DNA from: Galbula dea
Taxonomy: Eukaryota; Chordata; Aves; Piciformes; Galbulidae
Length of the DNA stretch: 64,000 nucleotides
Reading direction: 5' to 3'
Assembly: GCA_013399015.1 (NCBI GenBank)
Contig: VWZX01009108.1
Location: forward strand, 1,666,822-1,730,821
A program made the translations under genes and the position numbers. Below, piece after piece: positions 59,084-64,000 of this stretch. How positions within the stretch are numbered: position 1 is the first letter of the stretch; the number at the start of each line of letters is the position of its first letter. The notes under the pieces were generated by a model, which was not told the origin of the DNA, did not search any database, and saw only the letters and a list, made by a program, of their open reading frames with translations.

Positions 59084-62000
59084 CTAAAAAAATTAGACAT
59101 AAATACAAGTTACATTTAATTGTTGGTTTTTTTCTGTGTACACACACACATTTAGTTTCCTTTCCCAGATTTAAGGGCATATGTAGTGCAGCCTCTTGTA
59201 CACAGTTTCACTTTCCAGATTTGCTCTGCTTCTCTTCTTCATTTGTAGACTTTTCTTCAGTTTTGTTTTAAAAAACATTTTCCATACAACCACCACATTT
59301 AAAAGCAGGAAGAAGGAAATAGTTACTACACAAAATGCTGTCATACCCATCAACTTAAAAAGAAGATCTTTCGCTAGTCTTCATTGCACTTCATTTTTTA
59401 AGCATGAGAAGAAATAGGAAGAGGCAGAAATGGTGAGACTCTATTATGCTACTGATAGGTCTCTGTCAGTGAAGCACACTGCACCAGGGAAGCACAACTA
59501 AGACTCAGTTTATCTTGCAACAACAAGTCAGTGATAAAAAAGCTTATAAGGAAAGCTGTTATTTTTTGCTTGCCATTACATTAGGTAGTAATTCATTCTT
59601 TGGAGAAATTTTGGGTTGCATAGTAGAAAGAGCAAGTGTTGCACTACTATAGTATGTTAACTACCTATTAAATAGGACACTAACATCCAGCCACAGGCTC
59701 CTTTATGTGTAGGACAAGACAAATTAATGCCAAAAAGCTATTCTAAACAGTGTAAAAAACTTACTAAAAAAGCCAAATAGTCTGTTTTAAGAGGAACAGT
59801 GAAAATAATGCATTTTGCTTCCTTAAGAAGGAATCCTATCTGCTCTAGTATTAAGAAAAAGAGTGCACATAACATGAGTTGTTGCTTATATATATAGACA
59901 GACACACCTCAAGTAGCCATTTATTTCACTTACTCTCCACAACCCCTGTAACGCCCACCAGTAACAAAATATCAAAATATAAAAAAGCTGAAGATTATAA
60001 GAGGACAAAAATATCTATTGGCATTTTAGATCATTCACAGACTTCAAAACAGCATCCACTTGCTTATCCTCCCTGACAGGCACAGCTCAGCCACATCCAG
60101 CTGGTTCATCACACACATTACTTAGCACATTGGCAGAACAGGTAATTCTTGTAATAAGCTAAGCCTCAGGCACTTAATTCTTATTCTTCCCAGTTTTAGT
60201 CTATCCAATGATAAGGAGAAACCTTCTTTTGGTGGACTACTACTCAGATGGTGGCTCCACAATTGAAGCAGTGGATGGAAGGTACTGGGACAAGAGGAAG
60301 ATACTACTTTTAAGCATCAAGGACTGTGCTACCCAGAAGAATACCAAAGTAACAAATAACTGGTGAGACTGCTACTGACCACAAGCAATCCCCTTACCAC
60401 TTGCTGTGTCAGAGCTAGACTCTGGTGGCTTTTTTAAAGGCATTTGAGGTGATCAGTTAAATTGGCAGAATGGTCTGGTACAGAAAGCATTAAGAAATAT
60501 TAAGACATTTAGCAAGTTTCATTAACAAGGCAGCTCTTTCAAAGGACATCACCTCCCACTAGCCCACCTCCTAGAAAAATGAGTAAGAACATACTGTTAA
60601 CTTTGCCTTCCAGAAGGATTAAGTCTCTGGTGTCAGATACATAATTAATTATAATATAGATAATAAAATTAATATTCATTGAGTAGGAAAAGTAATTTTC
60701 ACCTGACAAATCCAAACAGCAATCATCATATCCAAGTTTAAAAGCTTACAGCATTGTTCACTAGTCAGAAACAAGTCTGAGAAGAAAGATGAAGTTTTAG
60801 CTTATCAGTACTTTTGGAGTTAGAAAATTCAGAGCAGCCACTGAAGGTGAATTTCTCTCCAAAAGGGGAACTACAGGCTACCTCAGACTAGCAGCTCTTA
60901 AATATTTTACACTTGTAACTTTACAATATCAATTTGGGAAAAAGGCACAAGCACTCTTCCACACACTGCAACAGCTCTGCTCAACATGGTCAAATAAAAG
61001 CATCTCAAGGTCCAAAGTTATGTCAGCTAGGCCATTATTTAGTCTGTGTGCAGCTTTCACCACCTATAAAAGAGGGAGTTATGACTAAAGCTTGGTTGAG
61101 AGACAAGTGGCTATACTGAAAAGAGGCATGGAGAGCAAGAAGCTTGGGGCTGTTTACTTAAATAGAACAAGGACAAAAAAGTTACTCAAGATAACTTCTA
61201 GTCTACTCTTGCAATACATGAAAGAAAAGCCCTACTATGAAGTTGAGACTCAAAAGTAAAACCAAGACTAGGAAAAAAACCAAACATACAAAACCACCTC
61301 CCCCCCAACCACTCTAAAATGGTGCCACAACCTATCAAGTCTGTTTCTAACAAATCCACAATGACATTGAACTCTACATTTTCAACCTTTAAAAAACGTG
61401 ATGGCTTGGATATCTTAAAGACAGTTTCACTGAGTTCTGAAAAAATCCCACAACATTCATAGTGGCAACATTTTAATAGCTTGCTTCAAAGTTTTGACTA
61501 AGTGACAGAAGCTTATCCAGGAATTCCTACAATTCCCAAAGAAGCATCATGAGTTCAGAAGCATCCCTTTCTTAGCAGGGCTGTTTTCTCATGAGAAGTT
61601 CCCCAGCTGCATCTCTCTCATGCTAACCCCAATTTTAACAGTCTTCATTAAAAATTAGCAGTTGCTACCAATCCAGCAAAAAGCTAAGTAAAACAACAGC
61701 AATTGTTTTGTCTGTCAGACAGACTGAACAATGAAAGTTTGCCCAGTTTCACTTATTTTTGTTTCTGTGCACTAGGAACAAAACTGCATTGTTTCAAACT
61801 GGGACAAAAGGAATTCTGAACTTCTAGAATTTTTACATTAAATGCCACTGAATACTTAGCACCAATTTTAGCTTTGTGCAACTTCCAAGCACCACTGCTG
61901 CCTGCCTGCCCAACCCCCTCCACCAGTTTTAATTTAGCAAGGAAATTAAATGAGGGAAAAAAAAATACAGGAGAAGCTGTACTGTGATAGCTTAGTTTAT

Positions 62001-64000
62001 TTTTTGTGACATACACTAGGAAAGCCTAAAGTGTTATCAAATTGCAACAGCTCCATAATCTCACAAGGTAGGAGGCTCCTTAGTTAACGTCAGTGCAAGT
62101 GACTTTATCAAGCTCTGCAGCTCAGCCTTGGCAATGCTATATAAGGATCTGTTTGCCACATCTTACAAAAATCTCCAAAAGAAAATACTTTTTTTATATT
62201 AAAAAAATGCTGTGAATATTACAAGCTGTTCCCTGAGCATTTCACCAGGCAAAGAACTGTTCTGAGCACGCAGAATCTTGCAGATAAGCTTGTCTATGGT
62301 TAGGCTGTCCAGTGCCACTGAGCAAAAATCAACCTATTAGGCAAAACTAAAAGTATCTTTAATTCCAACAGGACTATTATCTCAATTATTTTCTTTATAT
62401 TAAGAAAAAAAAAATAGAAACTGTTGCCATTTCAAGAAGCACTATCAAAACACACCAAGCATTTCTGTAAGGGGCTGTTCTACTGAAGAATACAGCCTGA
62501 AACTTTGATGAGACAGTTTTGCTACCAGTGCACATTATAGAAACAGTTTCTGATTTAAAGATACAAACCCAGAATGCCATGTTTAATATTATGTGATGTA
62601 TCCATGCCAACCAGGCTCTCTCCCTCCCTCCATTTTAGCTTTAGTACAAAGAAGAAAAAACAACAACAAAAAAGAGATTCTAAAACATATGTCAAGCAAC
62701 CTGTTCTCCATTTCCCCTAAGAAAAATAATGGTAGACTCCTAAACAATGAAAAGGCCTTGGATTTTCAGGTCTGTGAGGTACATGTTGTAACACTGTATT
62801 CCTAAAGTCCTTATTTAAAAATCACAATGAGCTGCAGTATCAAAACTTAACCCAAATCAAACATCACAATCAACTAGACACAGCTGTGTCCCTTCAGAAA
62901 AGTGGCCTTTGTCACATACCCAACCTGCAAACTGAGGTTTTAATGCTTGGCCTGGGACACTGAATATAGTTAGGCAACTCTTGTTCTGTTTTTCTTGGAG
63001 AGATTTTTTTCCCCCACACTGGCTTTCTGAGGAATACAAGTCACTTGAACTATATTGGAAGCCATTTAAAACATCACATAAATTCTCAAGCTGTAGAGAA
63101 AAGAGATAAGTCTCCCAAATTCTCTAAACTATGAGCTATTATCAAGCTACCAATTTCACATCTCCACTTGCAGCCTCTCACAAGAGAGGTGTTAAGGGCT
63201 GCTAAGCCCCAATCCCACACAACAGGATTCTCTGGAGGCTCAGATGGGTTCTGCTCATCTTGCAGCTTCAGACTCCACAAGGCAACCTGGGAAATAAAAA
63301 AGAAAAAGAGAAAAACCCACCCCAATCCCTTCTGGTCCTTCCCAAGTCAACATTCAATCCACGAGTAAAACACTAATTGCTGAACTTGCCCATCCTTACA
63401 TGCTTTAACCTCAAGACTAGTAGTTAACCTTGCTTTTGATTTTTTGTGACAACAACTCCAATCCTGTGAAAAACTATCAGTTTTTCAAACACTGTTTACT
63501 TCTCTGAAGTCAAATCTCGTAAGGATATGAGGTGCAATTCAGGATACTATGGGATACAACTCTGCCTCAAAGCTATCTTATGGCTGTTTTACTGAATTTA
63601 CAGCAGCCATTACATACCTTTTGAAAACATCAAATTCAGAAGGTTGTTTGTTTGGGTTTTTTAAATATTAAAGAGACTACACAATGCAACTATCTGGCAT
63701 GAAATCAGCTTTCAGACTCAGTGGCTGGAGACGACAATTTGGCCAGCAGTGGAAGTTTTTAAGTAGTAAAAACCCAGAAGAAGTCAGAGCAGTATTTGAG
63801 CACTAGAACCTTTACTTAGTTTTGGCCTAGAAGTCAGTTCCAGGTGCATCTCAAGGCACAGGAAACGCATGAACCATATCTGCTACCCACTTCAAGAGCT
63901 TTCAAAGCAGCTATCAGCCAGTTTTGACACCAAAGAACTGGTCTGGAAAACAAAACAAACTGTCCACAGTTTATTTTTGAAGCCTAAGATTGTGTTCAAA
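59084..64000 (-). other. SBNO1: SBNO1 5'UTR intron, truncated by the window edge
   Basis: The acceptor just before the start codon shows that upstream leader exon(s) exist. The stretch to the window end is AT-rich, with no CpG island and no convincing exon, so the promoter probably lies beyond 64000. No other gene was recognised. Confidence 0.75.

Noticed and set aside
1..64000. CRISPR arrays, bacterial-type operons, tRNA or rRNA genes
   Set aside because: No regularly spaced repeats, no prokaryotic gene organisation and no recognisable tRNA or rRNA sequence were seen. The window is an ordinary vertebrate gene region.

Overview
The window is vertebrate nuclear DNA, almost certainly from a bird. 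Genes are split by GT-AG introns. The identifiable repeats are avian: a 5'-truncated CR1 retrotransposon with the family's 3' tail, two smaller CR1 tails, and a solo LTR that resembles a bird ERVL-type LTR from memory. That LTR suggests a non-galliform bird, but this is an inference. The gene order matches my memory of the human 12q24.31 block MPHOSPH9 / MTRFR (C12orf65) / CDK2AP1 / SBNO1.

Layout. (1) 1-2110 is a CpG island with a short assembly gap and a run of CCAAT boxes, and it holds the first exon of MTRFR. The divergent neighbour expected by synteny (MPHOSPH9, minus strand) is not visible as coding sequence. (2) MTRFR lies on the plus strand, with coding exons at 4117-4392 and 5059-5271 and a 162-residue product. 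(3) CDK2AP1 lies on the minus strand, with four coding exons between 21910 and 7403, a 118-residue product and a CpG-island promoter at about 21230-22460. Its 10.5-kb first intron carries the CR1 copy. (4) 22460-33840 is non-coding. (5) SBNO1 lies on the minus strand. All 31 constitutive coding exons from the start codon (59081) to the stop (35140) could be placed with consistent splice phases, giving 1391 residues. A further in-frame 45-nt candidate cassette exon would give 1406. (6) 59084-64000 is the 5'UTR intron of SBNO1; its promoter lies beyond the window.

Functions. The genes are housekeeping and are not an operon-like system. MTRFR rescues stalled mitochondrial ribosomes, CDK2AP1 is a small chromatin (NuRD) and cell-cycle protein, and SBNO1 is a large nuclear SF2-type helicase-like regulator.

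I found no new defence, mobile or biosynthetic system. The observations most worth checking are a minor-spliceosome (U12-type) intron in SBNO1, the 45-nt SBNO1 cassette exon, an 8-bp palindromic bidirectional poly(A) signal between MTRFR and CDK2AP1, the CCAAT array in the MTRFR promoter, a hairpin element in an SBNO1 intron, and an unexplained CpG-bearing open frame in CDK2AP1 intron 1.
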